Both the position numbers and the translations under genes were made by a program. This document shows positions 52,430 to 53,226 of a stretch of 53,226 bases of DNA, piece after piece. Where the stretch lies: contig JASMKZ010000005.1 of NCBI GenBank assembly GCA_030748955.1, positions 1-53,226 on the forward strand, written 5' to 3'. Position 1 is the stretch's first letter. Each line of letters starts with the position of its first letter. Below the pieces are notes generated by a model. The model was not told the origin of the DNA. It saw nothing but the letters and a program-made list of their open reading frames with translations, and ran no database searches. The DNA is from Fidelibacterota bacterium (GTDB lineage Bacteria; Fidelibacterota; Marinisomatia; SCGC-AAA003-L08; D37C17).

Positions 52430-52807
52430 TTACTTTTTTTCTAATTTTGCCAACTTCTTTTCCCACTCAGGCACATCTTCTTCAGTCTCTTCAATCTCCA
52501 TGTGCCCAGGATCTACTGTTCCACCTATATCTGTCGTAAATTGTTGTGCATCAGGTACAGGAGCTGGGATTCCATCAGTAGTTTTCAACATTTCCATTAA
52601 TTGCTGACGTTCCTTTTCTTTTGTAACCAGTTGATCACAAAGGTTCTTCATTTCATCATTAAAATCTTTCACTGTAAGCTCTAATCGAGCTAACAATTCT
52701 TCCATTAATAGAGTACCATAGGAGTCATTAATACCCTCTAGGAGATCATCCAATTTTTCTGATAAATATTGTTTTCTTCCTTCGGTGCTGTCTAAATCAA
52801 TACTCAA
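52430..52807 (-). CDS. Acidic helical protein, 125 residues
   Basis: The protein is mostly helical and charged, with leucine-spaced segments (QYLSEKLDDLLEGIND, MEELLARLELTVKDFND, KEKERQQLMEMLK), a proline-containing linker (GIPAPVPDAQ), and a C-terminal WEKKLAKLEKK. There is no membrane segment. The only fitting start is TTG at 52807. It is followed by a second, membrane-anchored coiled-coil gene, suggesting that the two interact. Function unknown. Confidence 0.75.
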   Translation of the reverse strand: MSIDLDSTEGRKQYLSEKLDDLLEGINDSYGTLLMEELLARLELTVKDFNDEMKNLCDQLVTKEKERQQLMEMLKTTDGIPAPVPDAQQFTTDIGGTVDPGHMEIEETEEDVPEWEKKLAKLEKK

Positions 52808-52894
52808 TTAATTATCCAATATATTAATGATATTTATAGTTAATGCTGAAATATGAGGTTAAATATGATATTTAAATTTAGTTTAATAATAATA

Positions 52895-53226
52895 CTAATT
52901 TGAAACATTTTCCACTGAACCATCCTCAGGCCTTTTTGTCTCCTGATCAAAATAGTTTAATAGTTGTTCACTATTTCTTAAAATAATATATACAAGGGCT
53001 ACCAACAATATTGACTGCACAACATATCCAGCTCCTATTATCATTCCAGATACTCCAGAAAAAAGCCAAATCATTCGATTTATAAAATCTAAATTTTTAG
53101 AAATAGTTTCAGTTGCTAAAGTAGAAGTATCACAAAATTCTACATTAAACTCAGCTTCAAGGGCAAGCCTAATTCCTCTTACTCCTGAAGCTGCAAGTCC
53201 ATCTAAGAAAACCCCTTCAAAATCCA
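52895..53226 (-). CDS. C-terminal part of a membrane protein (cut by window edge)
   Basis: An open frame enters from the right edge and ends in TAG at 52895, giving about 110 residues. It contains a region with DFEGVFLDGLAASGVRG, then one or two hydrophobic stretches (IWLFSGVSGMIIGAGYVV and QSILLVALVYII) and a hydrophilic tail (DQETKRPEDGSVENVSN). I recognise no family. The start and most of the protein are outside the window. An 87-nt gap with no gene separates it from the next coding region. Confidence 0.6.
   Translation of the reverse strand, partial: DFEGVFLDGLAASGVRGIRLALEAEFNVEFCDTSTLATETISKNLDFINRMIWLFSGVSGMIIGAGYVVQSILLVALVYIILRNSEQLLNYFDQETKRPEDGSVENVSN

Noticed and set aside
1..53226. 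CRISPR arrays, insertion sequences, prophage, toxin-antitoxin or restriction genes
   Set aside because: I looked for tandem repeats, transposase motifs, integrase next to the three tRNAs and typical defence domains and saw none; the CPBP protease is the only gene with any link to immunity and its context is housekeeping.

Overview
This 53 kb window is ordinary bacterial chromosome: AT-rich (roughly two thirds A+T by eye), densely packed, and with every gene I can support on the minus strand. Transcription therefore runs from right to left. The best taxonomic guess is the FCB group, most likely a marine 'Candidatus Marinimicrobia' (SAR406)-like lineage. Supporting signs are a secreted protein ending in a type IX-style sorting domain with the NYPNPFNPSTT signature, a DUF4837-like lipoprotein, a DUF4834-like micro-protein and the nusA/infB/pnp gene order. 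This assignment is inference and no rRNA gene is present.

Layout in transcription order (right to left). (1) 53226-51872: a truncated membrane protein and two coiled-coil proteins, closed by a terminator. (2) 51846-51249: a hypothetical protein and a divergent cold-shock protein, closed by a terminator. (3) 51130-38841: TPMT-like methyltransferase, folB, folK, deoxynucleoside kinase, a 53-residue micro-protein, a zinc-type alcohol dehydrogenase, a possible envelope protein, HIT, smc, comF, pgk, tpiA, secG, tRNA-Leu(GAG) and a TPR protein, closed by a terminator. (4) 38827-33063: HAD hydrolase, acpS, NAD(P)HX repair enzyme, VanZ-like, recN and murA, with mostly overlapping ends. (5) 33002-32131: a monocistronic secreted cohesin-like protein with its own promoter and a strong terminator. 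(6) 32050-13165: a run of about 19 kb: trkA, trkH, enoyl-CoA hydratase, lepA, CPBP protease, lgt, methyltransferase, DUF4837 lipoprotein, purE, rmlD, a DPM1-like transferase, a GT2/sugar-phosphotransferase fusion, accA, a second acyl-CoA carboxyltransferase, a split AtuA pair, a MATE transporter and tRNA-Arg(CCU). (7) 13054-12313: a YfgM-like TPR membrane protein with terminator. (8) 12274-4003: the transcription/translation cluster nusA-infB-rbfA-truB-ribF-rpsO-pnp with terminator, lacking rimP. (9) 3973-1906: alanine-type aminotransferase, MerR-family regulator and tRNA-Pro(GGG) with terminator. (10) 1854-1: GT2 glycosyltransferase, YqaA/DedA-like membrane protein and the start of a TamB/AsmA-like protein cut by the window edge.

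Functionally the window mixes core information processing with envelope biogenesis, central metabolism, K+ uptake and an acyl-CoA carboxylation cluster. I see no mobile element, CRISPR array, phage or defence island. The points most worth a second look are small-scale: an rbfA gene whose only sensible start is AUA, a tRNA-Leu(GAG) with C instead of U at position 33, a glycosyltransferase fused to a sugar-phosphotransferase module lacking the usual Asp-Glu dyad, and a split AtuA/carboxyltransferase module without a biotin carboxylase nearby. I did not find a clearly new multi-gene system.
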